This document shows, one piece after another, positions 55,771 through 64,000 of a stretch of DNA of 64,000 bases (position 1 is its first letter; the number at the start of each line of letters is the position of its first letter). The position numbers were made by a program, and so were the translations under genes. The notes beneath the pieces are model-generated. The model worked only from the letters and a program-made list of their open reading frames with translations. It had not been told where the DNA came from and ran no database searches. Source of the stretch: Tritonibacter aquimaris. Its GTDB lineage: Bacteria; Pseudomonadota; Alphaproteobacteria; Rhodobacterales; Rhodobacteraceae. The stretch is taken from contig NZ_WIXK01000005.1 in assembly GCF_009617595.1 (NCBI RefSeq), positions 1 to 64,000 of the forward strand, written 5' to 3'.

Positions 55771-56751
55771 TTAAACTGGCCCACCGTTGCCAAGATTTTG
55801 GATGTTTTTGATTGAAGGACCGATCAAAATGATCAGCAACGGCGGAACCGTTAACATCATGGTGGCCAGGGTCATTTTTACCGGCAGTTTGTTTGCCGCT
55901 TCTTCCGCGCGCATCACGCGTTTGTCGCGCATTTCTCCCGCGTAAACACGCAGAGCATCGGCAATTGATGTACCAAAACTTTGCGACTGGATCATCACCG
56001 TGGTGAAGGAGGCAATATCAGCCACGCCACAACGGGTGCCCATATCGCGCAACACACGCTCCTTTTCTTTGCCCACTTTCATTTCCTGAGCAACGATTTG
56101 GAATTCCTCAGAAAGCGCAGGGTAAGAACTGGCAAGTTCCGTTGATACGCGGATAATGGATTGCTCTAGCGACTGGCCGGCTTCAACACAGACCAGCATC
56201 ATATCCAGAGCGTCGGGGAAACCTTTGGTGATCTCTTTTTGACGTTCAGCGATGCGGCGTGTCACCCAGTATTTGGGCAGAAAATACGCAGCAGCACCGG
56301 GGCCAAGAATACGCATGGCCATTTGCTGGCTGTCGTATTCCACATCTCCGTTGAGCAGGTAGACATAGGCCAATCCCAGTGCGAGCCCAATCAGGCCCAG
56401 TGCCATTTGGGAGAAATAGAAGATACGCACCGCATCGCGGGTGTGATAGCCAGCCTGACGCAGTTTAAGTTCCATCGCGGAAAGCTCATCTGCGTTTTGC
56501 GGCTCAAGGAAGGATGCAAATTTTTCCAGCTGCTCGTTGCGGTTACCTTGTCGCAGGCTTTCCCGTGGGCGGGTGCTGCCCTGTTGCTGGATATTGCGCT
56601 GCAGCTTTTTCAGCGGATCTTCGCGCTGGTTCAGCATCATGTAAAGCGCCACCAAGACGCAGATCATGCCAAGGCCACCAATCGCAATCAAGGGGCCCAA
56701 TTCGCCAAAACGTTGGATCAAAACAGCCTGGATCGAATTCAGAAACTCCAT
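55771..56751 (-). CDS. tadC: Tad pilus inner-membrane platform protein TadC
   Basis: A 326-residue type II/IV secretion F-type membrane protein. Helices lie at about 17-37, 108-125, 128-145 and at the C-terminus near 295-315. The T2SSF domain is at about 175-305, with FPDALDMMLVCVEAGQSLEQSI and LSEEFQIVAQEMKVGKERERV-like sequence (here KVGKEKERVL). With TadB it forms the rotary platform for the ATPase TadA. Three bases separate it from tadB. Confidence 0.93.
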   Translation of the reverse strand: MEFLNSIQAVLIQRFGELGPLIAIGGLGMICVLVALYMMLNQREDPLKKLQRNIQQQGSTRPRESLRQGNRNEQLEKFASFLEPQNADELSAMELKLRQAGYHTRDAVRIFYFSQMALGLIGLALGLAYVYLLNGDVEYDSQQMAMRILGPGAAAYFLPKYWVTRRIAERQKEITKGFPDALDMMLVCVEAGQSLEQSIIRVSTELASSYPALSEEFQIVAQEMKVGKEKERVLRDMGTRCGVADIASFTTVMIQSQSFGTSIADALRVYAGEMRDKRVMRAEEAANKLPVKMTLATMMLTVPPLLIILIGPSIKNIQNLGNGGPV

Positions 56752-56754
56752 GGC

Positions 56755-57723
56755 TTACACCTCAATATTGGTCAGCATGCGCATGACAAACAGATTGACT
56801 GTCAACATTCCGCCCACAATGAAACAGGCCGGAATGAACCAGGGGTGATCCATAACCCCATCGTAGTAATGCGGATCATTGATCAAAATCGCCATCAAAG
56901 CGAGCAGGGGGAAAGCGGACAGAAAGCGGCCAGACCATTGGGCCTCGGCGGTGATGGCTTTTACCCGGCGAAACAGGCGGAAACGGGCGCGGATCACTTT
57001 TGCAAGCCCGGCCAGAACTTCGGCGAGGTTACCACCCGATTGCTGCTGGATCGTCACCGCAACCGCCAAGAACCGCATATCCTGAATGCCGAGCCGCTCA
57101 GCCATGTCTTTCAGCGCTTCCCCCACATCGCGACCATAGGCGGCCTCATCGGCGATAATACCAAACTCGGTTGCGAGCGGATCTTCCACTTCTTTGGCGA
57201 CAATCTGTACAGCTGAGGAAAACGGATGGCCAACGCGCAGGCTGCGCACCATCAGTTCTACCGCGTCCGGCAATTGCTCTTCGATCATCGAAATGCGTTT
57301 TTTGGCCTTTTTATTGACCCAGAAGAACACGCCACCCACACCAATCAGAACGGATCCCAGAATGCGGATTTTCAGCTCTGTTTGGGTGCCAACGCTTAGC
57401 CCGACAAAGGCGAGAGCGCTGAGCGCTGCCATGATCATCATCAGTTGCTGCGGGCTAAAGGCAATCGCGGCTTTTTGTGCTTTTTCCGCCAAAAGCGAAT
57501 AGAGCGGGATCGACTTTGACGACATATGCTGGCTCATCTCCTTGCGGAGTTGTTCAAGCACCTGTTCGCGGTTGCCCCCTTTTTCCAGCATCTCAAGGCG
57601 ACGATTTACCTTGCTGTTGAGGCTGATCGATTTGCCAAAGCTGACAAGATACACACCTTCGACCAATGCAAGCACCGCCAGGAAGATCAAACCATAAATA
57701 ATGGGCTCAATGGGCAATTGCAT
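56755..57723 (-). CDS. tadB: Tad pilus inner-membrane platform protein TadB
   Basis: A 322-residue F-type membrane protein, homologous to TadC and encoded just before it. The T2SSF domain lies at about 165-290, with LPDAVELMVRSLRVGHPFSSAVQIVA and VTIQQQSGGNLAEVLAGL, in parts. N-terminal helices are at about 8-28 and 95-130. Its start overlaps the tadA stop codon by one base, so the two are translationally coupled. Confidence 0.93.
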   Translation of the reverse strand: MQLPIEPIIYGLIFLAVLALVEGVYLVSFGKSISLNSKVNRRLEMLEKGGNREQVLEQLRKEMSQHMSSKSIPLYSLLAEKAQKAAIAFSPQQLMMIMAALSALAFVGLSVGTQTELKIRILGSVLIGVGGVFFWVNKKAKKRISMIEEQLPDAVELMVRSLRVGHPFSSAVQIVAKEVEDPLATEFGIIADEAAYGRDVGEALKDMAERLGIQDMRFLAVAVTIQQQSGGNLAEVLAGLAKVIRARFRLFRRVKAITAEAQWSGRFLSAFPLLALMAILINDPHYYDGVMDHPWFIPACFIVGGMLTVNLFVMRMLTNIEV

Positions 57724-59156
57724 CAGTAGCTCTCCATCACGGTGGGCTCATAGATCGAGGCGGGCAGGTCATACCCCCAAAGGCGGAAACGTTCCGAGAA
57801 ATTGGAGCGCACGCCAGAGGCGGTGAAATGGCCGATGATCTTATTGTCAGGGGTCAGGCCCACACGCTGGAAGCGGAAGATTTCCTGCATGGAAATAACG
57901 TCTCCCTCCATCCCGGTGATTTCGGTAATCGAGGTCATCCGGCGCGAACCATCCTGTAGACGCGAGGCCTGCACAATCACGTTCACAGCGGATGAAATCT
58001 GGCTGCGCACCGCCTTGATTGGCATCTCAATACCCGCCATCGCGATCATGTTTTCCAGACGTGACACCCCATCACGGGCTGAGTTCGCGTGAATCGTGGT
58101 CATCGAACCATCATGGCCAGTGTTCATCGCCTGCAGCATGTCGATCACCTCTTCACCGCGGGTTTCCCCCACAATGATGCGATCGGGGCGCATCCGCAGC
58201 GCGTTTTTCAGACAGTCGCGCGGGCTGACCTCACCTTTGCCTTCGACGTTTGGCGGGCGACTTTCCATCCGACCTACATGGGTTTGCTGCAGCTGGAGCT
58301 CGGCGGTATCCTCAATCGTCAGGATCCGCTCAGCATTGTCGATAAAGGAAGATAGCGCATTGAGAGTGGTGGTTTTACCAGAGCCCGTTCCGCCAGAAAC
58401 AATGATGTTCAGACGCGTTGCCACAGCTGCTTGCAAATAGGCCGCCATTTCCTCGGTAAAGGCGCCAAAATTCACCAGGTCATCAATACCCAGCTTGTCC
58501 TTTTTGAACTTACGAATAGAGACAAGCGACCCATCCACCGCAATCGGTGGCACCATAGCGTTAAAACGCGAGCCATCAGCAAGACGCGCATCCACATAAG
58601 GGTTTGATTCATCTACACGACGTCCCACAGCGGAGACGATCTTGTCGATGATCCGCATCAGGTGCTTTTCATCCTTAAAAGTGATGTTTGACAGCTGTAG
58701 CTTGCCCGAGCGTTCGACAAAGATCTGTTGCGGGCCGTTTACCAGAATATCGCTAACGGTATCATCTTGCAAAAGCGTTTCGAGCGGGCCGAGGCCCGTC
58801 ACCTCGTCGTACAGCTCCTTGTTGAGGCTCTGGCGATCCTCGCGGTTCAGCACCACGCCCTTTTCTGTCAAAATCTCGGTGGCGATCGCAGAAATCTCGT
58901 TGCGCAGCTCCTGCTCATTGGCATGTTCTAGCGCTGACAGGTTGAGATTTTCCAGAAGCTCGCGGTGCAGCTCCACCTTGATTTGGCCCAGCCGCTCCTT
59001 GCGCTTGCGCTCTTTATCCAGCGGTGCGGCTTCGGCCGCGGTTTTCGGCTGCATGGGTCTGCGCAAAGAGGTTTGCGATTGCTCGCTCGGAGCTGCCTTT
59101 GGGGAAGCCTTAACGGGCTGGGCTTGATCTTGCTTTTTATAACGAGAAAACATCAA
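57723..59156 (-). CDS. tadA: Tad pilus assembly ATPase TadA / CpaF
   Basis: A 477-residue secretion ATPase. The disordered N-terminus (about 1-50) is followed by the N-terminal domain and the RecA-like core. The P-loop is GGTGSGKT at 255-262, the Asp box is [11 protein letters not shown], and Walker B is [15 protein letters not shown], with the His box [15 protein letters not shown]. It powers extension, and in the Tad system also retraction, of the Flp pilus. cpaE precedes it by 17 bases. Confidence 0.96.
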   Translation of the reverse strand: MMFSRYKKQDQAQPVKASPKAAPSEQSQTSLRRPMQPKTAAEAAPLDKERKRKERLGQIKVELHRELLENLNLSALEHANEQELRNEISAIATEILTEKGVVLNREDRQSLNKELYDEVTGLGPLETLLQDDTVSDILVNGPQQIFVERSGKLQLSNITFKDEKHLMRIIDKIVSAVGRRVDESNPYVDARLADGSRFNAMVPPIAVDGSLVSIRKFKKDKLGIDDLVNFGAFTEEMAAYLQAAVATRLNIIVSGGTGSGKTTTLNALSSFIDNAERILTIEDTAELQLQQTHVGRMESRPPNVEGKGEVSPRDCLKNALRMRPDRIIVGETRGEEVIDMLQAMNTGHDGSMTTIHANSARDGVSRLENMIAMAGIEMPIKAVRSQISSAVNVIVQASRLQDGSRRMTSITEITGMEGDVISMQEIFRFQRVGLTPDNKIIGHFTASGVRSNFSERFRLWGYDLPASIYEPTVMESY

Positions 59157-59173
59157 TCACCTTGTAAGATCAA

Positions 59174-60400
59174 TTAGGCAGCTTCGGCGTCGTTTTTGCC
59201 CAGCTCATGCAGGGATTGGGCCAATTTGCCAATTTCCTTGCGCAGCGGATTTTTGGGAACAGAAAGCGCCAAGGGCTGGCCGTGGTCACAGCTTTGTAAA
59301 ACGGGTTTGCCCCCATCAGGCAACAGAATGTCGATCGAGATATCCAGCGATTCCGAGAGGCGTTTAACCCGGCTCTTGCCACCCAGATCCGTGAATTTGG
59401 GGGCGCGGTTCAGGACAAAACGCAGCTTTTCAAACGGCAAATCTTCGGATTGCAGCAGACGTTTGATCCGCAGCGCATTTTGCGCGCACCGCATATCCAG
59501 CTCATGCACTGCAAAGTAAAGATGCGACATTGTCATTACAGTTTCGGACCATTGCACCAATGTTTTGGGCAGATCGATAATGACAAAATCAAAATGTCGA
59601 CGTGCCATTTCAATCAGCCGCGCAACATCTTCAGGCGCAATGAAATCCAACGGCATCATTTCGGCGGGGGCGGTGAAGATCTTCAACTTGTCTTCATAGG
59701 TGCACAGCGCCTGCAGGAAGGATTCATCATCCAAAGCATCACTATCGTTTAGCAACTCGGCCACCACTTCGCGGCGTGGCAGGTCCAGATAGGTTGCAAT
59801 TGAACCGTACTGCAAATCCAGATCCAGCACACAGACCTCGGGGCTATCCCCCTCGCAACGGTCGGCAATCTCCCAGGCCAGATTGGTGGCAAGCATTGTT
59901 GCCCCAACACCACCAGCAAGCCCGTGGCAGGCGATTACAGCGCCCTCACGCTGATTCTTCGAGGAAATGACCGGCTTGTGTTCAGTTGGCACAGGCTGGC
60001 TGTTCAGGCGTTCAATGGCGGATTGCAGCTCGGTTTCCGGCAGCGGGTAGGGGATGAATTCATCGGCACCTTTGCGCAGCAGATTGTGCAACGAGGCTGG
60101 TGTGACATCCTCTGCAATTAGGATCACCTTGATCTTGCGGGCCTTGGCGGCGGCGATGATCGCCTCAAGCTGTTCAAGATCGTCTTCATCCTCGCAATCC
60201 ATTGCAAGCGCAATGAATTCAAGGTCTTTTGCATCATCTTGTGCAAAGAACGGCAGCGCTTCGGCAAAGGAAAGATCCCCCCAAGATTCCCCCAGGGCGG
60301 TTTCCATATCCTCAATCAACAGATCAAAATTCTGGACATCCCGGCTGACGGTGCAGGCGGTGATCGAATTTGTCTCTGGTTGCGGGATGCCGCTGCTCAT
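59174..60400 (-). CDS. cpaE: Tad localisation ATPase CpaE / TadZ
   Basis: A 408-residue protein with an atypical receiver-like N-terminal domain (about 10-135) and a ParA/MinD-like domain (about 150-400). The P-loop appears as GGVGAT at 163-168, with Ala where the catalytic Lys would be; CVLDLDLQYGS is the A' motif and FVIIDLPKTL the Walker B. CpaE positions the Tad machine at the pole. The ATG at 60400 has AGAGGA upstream; an earlier in-frame start lacks one. Confidence 0.93.
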   Translation of the reverse strand: MSSGIPQPETNSITACTVSRDVQNFDLLIEDMETALGESWGDLSFAEALPFFAQDDAKDLEFIALAMDCEDEDDLEQLEAIIAAAKARKIKVILIAEDVTPASLHNLLRKGADEFIPYPLPETELQSAIERLNSQPVPTEHKPVISSKNQREGAVIACHGLAGGVGATMLATNLAWEIADRCEGDSPEVCVLDLDLQYGSIATYLDLPRREVVAELLNDSDALDDESFLQALCTYEDKLKIFTAPAEMMPLDFIAPEDVARLIEMARRHFDFVIIDLPKTLVQWSETVMTMSHLYFAVHELDMRCAQNALRIKRLLQSEDLPFEKLRFVLNRAPKFTDLGGKSRVKRLSESLDISIDILLPDGGKPVLQSCDHGQPLALSVPKNPLRKEIGKLAQSLHELGKNDAEAA

Positions 60401-60514
60401 TAACTTTGTCCTCTTTGATGGGTGTGCCCGGCTTTTGCTGCAGGCCTGTCCGGTCCGGTTCCTCCAGACGCAGTTCACCCTATGCAAAGAGGATCTGGGA
60501 AAATATGGGCGAGA

Positions 60515-60534
60515 TTGGGGCTAAAAAGCCCCAA
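60515..60534. terminator. Stem-loop upstream of cpaE
   Basis: A perfect 8-bp stem, ttggggct (60515-60522) with agccccaa (60527-60534), and an aaaa loop. It lies between the OmpA gene's terminator and cpaE and has no T-tract on either side; it may be a leader structure of cpaE. Confidence 0.4.
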
Positions 60535-60557
60535 ATGTGAGGAATTGTTTAAGAGTC

Positions 60558-60587
60558 AAAAAAAGCGCCAGTAAAGTGGCGCTTTTT
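60558..60587 (-). terminator. Rho-independent terminator of the OmpA-like gene
   Basis: aaaagcgcca (60561-60570) pairs with tggcgctttt (60577-60586), with a six-base loop. On the minus strand it is followed by seven T (complement of 60558-60564). It separates the secretin/OmpA genes from cpaE-tadABC. Confidence 0.92.
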
Positions 60588-60611
60588 AAATAGTCACAAT
60601 TTGAACGGATC

Positions 60612-61244
60612 TTATTCCCCGGTACCCAAACTGTTCGTAATCTCTCCATCCAGGGTGAGCGTGCCCGCAACAATCGCGCTTTCTACATAGTCGCGATAGA
60701 TGATTGCGGCGTATTTTCCATCCAACTGCGAGGGGCGACCAACAAAGCCAGACACCTCTGTCACGGTGCGGCGATTGCGGCGTTCGCGGTCTTGCGTATT
60801 GATAATCGGCTGTGTCTCACCAAAGGAGACTACCGCTTCAAGCCGCTTGCGGCTGATGCCCTTCGACACCAGATAGCGCACGGTTGCATTCGCGCGGCGC
60901 TGGCCAAGATTGCGGTTATAGGCATTGCTGCCCACCGCGTCGGTGTGACCAAAGACCTTAAAGCGCACCTCGGGGAATTGTTTGATCCAGTCCGCTTGAC
61001 GATCAAGCGTTGCACGGGCTGCGCCATCCAGCTGCGCGCTGTTGAATTCAAAGTTGATCGTGGTGGGAACTTCGCGGGCGAACCGTCGACCCAGCTCAAT
61101 CACATAGCTGCGGTCACCACTGTGGATTGCAGTGTTGTGATGGTTCGAATTGCCGAATGTTCCACGATCCAGATAGCCACCAGCTTCGCGGCTACATGCG
61201 GCGGTGCCAAGCAAGGCTATGATAAGAAGAGATTTTCTAACCAT
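60612..61244 (-). CDS. OmpA-family lipoprotein, Tad-locus associated
   Basis: A 210-residue outer-membrane lipoprotein. The lipobox is GTAAC with the Cys at about residue 17. An OmpA-like peptidoglycan-binding domain (about 60-165) includes INFEFNSAQLDG, VFGHTDAVGSNAYNRNLGQRRAN (in parts) and VVSFGETQP. The C-terminal extension is unique. The ATG at 61244 replaces a longer frame that begins inside the secretin gene. OmpA-like genes are common in Tad loci of Rhodobacterales and probably anchor the machine to the cell wall. Confidence 0.88.
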   Translation of the reverse strand: MVRKSLLIIALLGTAACSREAGGYLDRGTFGNSNHHNTAIHSGDRSYVIELGRRFAREVPTTINFEFNSAQLDGAARATLDRQADWIKQFPEVRFKVFGHTDAVGSNAYNRNLGQRRANATVRYLVSKGISRKRLEAVVSFGETQPIINTQDRERRNRRTVTEVSGFVGRPSQLDGKYAAIIYRDYVESAIVAGTLTLDGEITNSLGTGE

Positions 61245-61257
61245 GATCTCGTTTCCC

Positions 61258-62655
61258 TTAGTCCAGCACGTAGCCATAAGAGCCAATAAAGTCCTGGCTT
61301 GCAACTTCACCTGCTGCGCCACCACGCTGCGTGCGCGACGTCTTGCTGAGCAAAAACAGCTCCGCTTCGCTTGGCGGTTTCACCCGATCAGTGGGCAGGC
61401 TCAATGCGTCGCCGCGTGTTGGGGAAACCAGATGGGCGGAGACAATGATCACCAGCTCGGTTTGTTCGCGGCGGAAACTGGTGCTGCGGAACAATGTGCC
61501 CAGTACTGGGACATCGCCGATCCAGGGAACCTGAGCGACATTGTCGACAAAATCATCTTGGATAAGCCCCGCAACCGCAAAGCTTTCGCCGTCACGCAAT
61601 TCCACGGTTGTTGCGGTCTCGCGCCGGTTAAAGGCAGCGATTGTAAAACCATTCAAGTTCAGAGCATTGTTTGGGTCGATCTCTGAAACCGCAGCCTTAA
61701 GTTCAAGGTTGATCAGATCACCATCCACGACGCGCGGAATAAAGTTAAGTTCGATACCAAAAGGTTTAAACTCAACCGTAATTGTATCGTCGTCTTGAGG
61801 CGTGGGAACGGGATATTCGCCACCAGCCAAGAAGCGTGCCTCTTGTCCTGAAAGTGCGGTCAGGTTTGGTTCCGCCAGCGTTCTTACAACACCCTTATTT
61901 TCAAGCGCTTCAAACAGGACGCCAAGTTCGGTGGAGCCGATGCCAAAGTTGAAAACCAAGGCACCAAGCGCGCCTGCGCCGGTTGTTACGCCATCTGGAT
62001 TGTTGAGGAAGTTATTGCCTTGAAGCCATTGGCCCGTTTCAAGCGCTGCATCCGTGTCGAGGCCCGCAACAGAAGACCGCAGTTCCTTGGAGACGGATTT
62101 CTGCATCTCAGCAAAGCGGATCTGCAGGTTGACCTGCTGCACGCCGCCAACGCTCATCAGGTTTGACACCCGCTCAGGCGCATAACGTTCTGCAAGATCC
62201 AGCGCACGTTGCAGGCGCGCCGCGCTGCTTACGGTGCCAGAGAGAACGATGCCATCATTGGCGGTGCGGACTTCGATTTTTTCACCCGGAATAATCTGAC
62301 GCAGGCGTTCTTTGAACTCGCTCACATCTGCGGCCACGCGCACATCCACATTGGTGATCAACCGCCCCGATGGATCCAGCAGGGTAAGCGTGGTCAGGCC
62401 AGGCTCTTTCCCCAAAACATAGATCGAACGATCCGACAGCGATGAAATATCTGCAATGCTGGGATTGGCGATGGTCAATTCCGCAAAGGGAGAATCGCTT
62501 TCCACAACAACAGCCCGGTTCATCGGGACATCCAAAGTGGTTGTTACGCCCTGACGTACCACGCGCAGACCATTGGCTGCGGCGCTATCTGCCAGCGGCA
62601 TAGAAAACAGAGCAACCCCGGTTAGGGCTGCTGCCAACAAACGTTTAAATGACAT
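61258..62655 (-). CDS. cpaC: Tad pilus outer-membrane secretin RcpA / CpaC
   Basis: A 465-residue secretin. The ATG at 62655 gives a normal signal peptide (MSFKRLLAAALTGVALFS). The N-domain carries VVESDSPFAELTIANPSIADI (in parts), a BON-like region (EKIEVRTANDGIVLSGTV) and the secretin core with VNLQIRFAEMQKSVSKELR, VRTLAEPNLTALSGQEARFLAGGEYPVP and PWIGDVPVLGTLFRS, all in parts. It forms the outer-membrane pore for the pilus. The OmpA-like gene follows after 13 bases. Confidence 0.95.
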   Translation of the reverse strand: MSFKRLLAAALTGVALFSMPLADSAAANGLRVVRQGVTTTLDVPMNRAVVVESDSPFAELTIANPSIADISSLSDRSIYVLGKEPGLTTLTLLDPSGRLITNVDVRVAADVSEFKERLRQIIPGEKIEVRTANDGIVLSGTVSSAARLQRALDLAERYAPERVSNLMSVGGVQQVNLQIRFAEMQKSVSKELRSSVAGLDTDAALETGQWLQGNNFLNNPDGVTTGAGALGALVFNFGIGSTELGVLFEALENKGVVRTLAEPNLTALSGQEARFLAGGEYPVPTPQDDDTITVEFKPFGIELNFIPRVVDGDLINLELKAAVSEIDPNNALNLNGFTIAAFNRRETATTVELRDGESFAVAGLIQDDFVDNVAQVPWIGDVPVLGTLFRSTSFRREQTELVIIVSAHLVSPTRGDALSLPTDRVKPPSEAELFLLSKTSRTQRGGAAGEVASQDFIGSYGYVLD

Positions 62656-62936
62656 GTGACCTGCCTTTCCGATCACGCCTCTAGGTTCGGGTCTTTTTGC
62701 CCGGATTTTTGGTACTGTGCGGTATAGCGTTAGTTAATGCAATAATCATTGTGTGAGCACGGCCCGGTGTGGAGGCGGTGCAACAGCACATTGAATGCCA
62801 CTCCGGGTTGATATTTGGCCATGCAGAGATGTTTTTAACACCGGGCGGCTAGTTCGGCCAAGTGGTTGTTAATGACGTAATACAGGACGACGAATCCGCC
62901 GTCCTGTGTAGAAGGTGCTAAAATATCTTTAAATAA
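62656..62936. other. Intergenic region between cpaB and cpaC
   Basis: No gene found in 281 bases. It contains the hairpin acaggacg/cgtcctgt (62882-62889 with 62900-62907), which follows the cpaB stop codon on the minus strand but has no clear T-tract, so it may be a partial terminator. The remainder should hold a promoter for cpaC. Confidence 0.45.
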
Positions 62937-63794
62937 TCAGTTGGTACAGGGAATCTGAACCGTAATCACCTCGGTGCCACGACGGTTTTTGATCGTGCAG
63001 ACTTTCTCTTCCGGTTGGATGACAGGAGCTTCCTGTGCGGTCACGCCCAACAGTTTTCGTTGGTCAATTTCGATGACAGAGGCAATGGTGTCATCCTCTG
63101 CTCCAACCAAGGCCAGTGACAGCCGGCCGGTAGACTGTGCTTGCGCCAAAGCGGCCACTTGCTCTGGTTTCACCGACACGGTCACTGTTCGTGCAAGGAC
63201 CGTTCCGTCAACATTGCCAGCTTTTTGGTCAACGGCGACAAGTTCGATATTGGACTGAATGAGACGAGTGACTTCGCCCATTGCTTGTCCGGCGCCATTC
63301 ACCATATCACCGGTCCAATAGATATCGACACGGTCACTTGGGCGCAGGAAGCCCGACACCCCCGAGGCCACGTCGACCTTGATGGCAAAGGCACGCATGC
63401 CACGGGCCAGGCGCGAAGTAATGCCAGCCTCTTCGCCGGGTTTTGTCACTTTGACGGCAAGGATCGCCTCGCCAATTTCCATTTCACGTAGCACGACACG
63501 CTTGTCTTCGGGGCGATCCGGCGGAAACAGGCTCTCGGTGCTCTGGAAGGTGCCTTCGGGCAGGCTTTCCTTGGGCCAGCGTACCATACGCACTGCATCG
63601 GGCAGCAGTTTTTGACCGTATTTCAGCGGTTCATTTGCCACATAGATCTCTACGGTTGGAATGTTTTCTACCCGTGCAGATCGTTCTTGAGCCAGTGCGG
63701 TTTTATAGGCTGCAAAGCGGTCTTTCACCATCATTGTAGCGCCACCCGCAAGGGCGACCCCAACAACAAGCACAATTCCGAAAACAGCGCGCAT
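62937..63794 (-). CDS. cpaB: Tad pilus assembly protein RcpC / CpaB
   Basis: A 285-residue periplasmic protein with one N-terminal helix (about 3-21). An SAF-like domain (about 45-115, with YVANEPLKYGQKLLPDAVRMVRWPKESLPEG in parts) and a RcpC/CpaB domain (about 118-235, with GMRAFAIKVDVASGVSGFLRPSDRVDIYW in parts) match the family. It is thought to help the secretin and bind peptidoglycan. The ATG at 63794 has GGAG seven bases upstream; the longer frame is not supported. Confidence 0.92.
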   Translation of the reverse strand: MRAVFGIVLVVGVALAGGATMMVKDRFAAYKTALAQERSARVENIPTVEIYVANEPLKYGQKLLPDAVRMVRWPKESLPEGTFQSTESLFPPDRPEDKRVVLREMEIGEAILAVKVTKPGEEAGITSRLARGMRAFAIKVDVASGVSGFLRPSDRVDIYWTGDMVNGAGQAMGEVTRLIQSNIELVAVDQKAGNVDGTVLARTVTVSVKPEQVAALAQAQSTGRLSLALVGAEDDTIASVIEIDQRKLLGVTAQEAPVIQPEEKVCTIKNRRGTEVITVQIPCTN

Positions 63795-63913
63795 GTACAG
63801 CTCCAGCGTTAAGGGCGCCCAACGCGCCGGTGCCAAATTCTTTTGACCAGCTTCCCAATTTCTAGGAATGATATGTGTTTTGCGAACATTCGGCAGCTAT
63901 GTCCGTTGGACGG

Positions 63914-64000
63914 TTATTCCAGTGCCGAACCTTTTGCGACAACATCCGTACCAGTTGCATCCATATAGGTAGAGATTGCAGCTAATACGTTTTCGGCTCC
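63914..64000 (-). CDS. C-terminal end of the gene upstream of cpaB (possibly a Flp-type pilin), partial
   Basis: The right edge holds the last 28 codons of an open frame on the minus strand, ending AISTYMDATGTDVVAKGSALE and the TAA at 63914-63916; the 5' part lies outside. In Tad loci the gene before cpaB is usually the Flp pilin, whose C-termini are short and of this kind, so a Flp pilin is the best guess. The fragment is too short to prove it. Confidence 0.45.
   Translation of the reverse strand, partial: GAENVLAAISTYMDATGTDVVAKGSALE

Noticed and set aside
56239-57216. 325-codon plus-strand frame across tadC-tadB
   Set aside because: Antisense to tadC and tadB, with shadow-type His/Gln-rich composition.

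Overview
This 64 kb window comes from the chromosome of a marine alphaproteobacterium of the Rhodobacterales, most likely the Roseobacter group. The pointers are the rRNA operon end followed by initiator tRNA, a Na+-translocating NADH:quinone reductase, a one-step phosphatidylcholine synthase, XerC overlapping a DUF484 gene, the ybgC-tolQRAB-pal-cpoB-tilS-ftsH run, and a Tad/Flp pilus locus. The genus is not determinable from the sequence alone. No phage, IS element, integron or CRISPR array was found.

Layout. 1-1.3 kb: 3' part of 23S rRNA, 5S rRNA and tRNA-fMet. 1.7-4.9 kb: an overlapping operon of a Tat-exported FAD oxidase with three membrane-anchored proteins of unknown function. 5.0-6.1 kb: decayed ABC-ATPase and DMT-permease remnants. 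6.2-9.8 kb: an intact DMT permease and an unusual adenylation / carrier / membrane-acyltransferase fusion. 9.8-18 kb: a CBS protein, a small membrane protein, nqrM and apbE, facing nqrABCDEF; ApbE and NqrM supply flavinylation and maturation for the Na+-NQR complex. 18-21 kb: ileS behind an apparent Ile-rich leader peptide and hairpins. 21-25 kb: an Ala/Lys-rich membrane protein and two paralogous LysM/solute-binding-like proteins. 25-32 kb: housekeeping genes (ogt, pcs, xerC, DUF484, a fructose-6-phosphate aldolase/transaldolase, priA). 32-40 kb: a membrane protein, an MFS permease, prmA, ruvCAB, a MazG-like protein, thpR and small conserved unknowns. 40-49 kb: the Tol-Pal envelope system, then tilS and ftsH. 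49-52 kb: one-carbon folate genes fhs and folD flanking a chorismate mutase. 52-64 kb (minus strand): the Tad pilus locus, with rcpC/cpaB, the rcpA/cpaC secretin, an OmpA-like lipoprotein, cpaE, tadABC, two TPR lipoproteins, prepilin peptidase and an AAA+ ATPase. The right edge cuts the gene upstream of cpaB.

The least routine observations are (1) a 16-codon ORF with five Ile codons in a six-codon stretch, with promoter-like hexamers placed to start transcription at or next to its AUG, followed by competing hairpins upstream of ileS; (2) the adenylation-carrier-acyltransferase fusion; (3) the tandem LysM/binding-protein pair; and (4) the Tat-oxidase membrane operon. Start codons were moved from the longest open frame where a Shine-Dalgarno sequence or family length decided the case. 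All family assignments rest on motifs read by eye.
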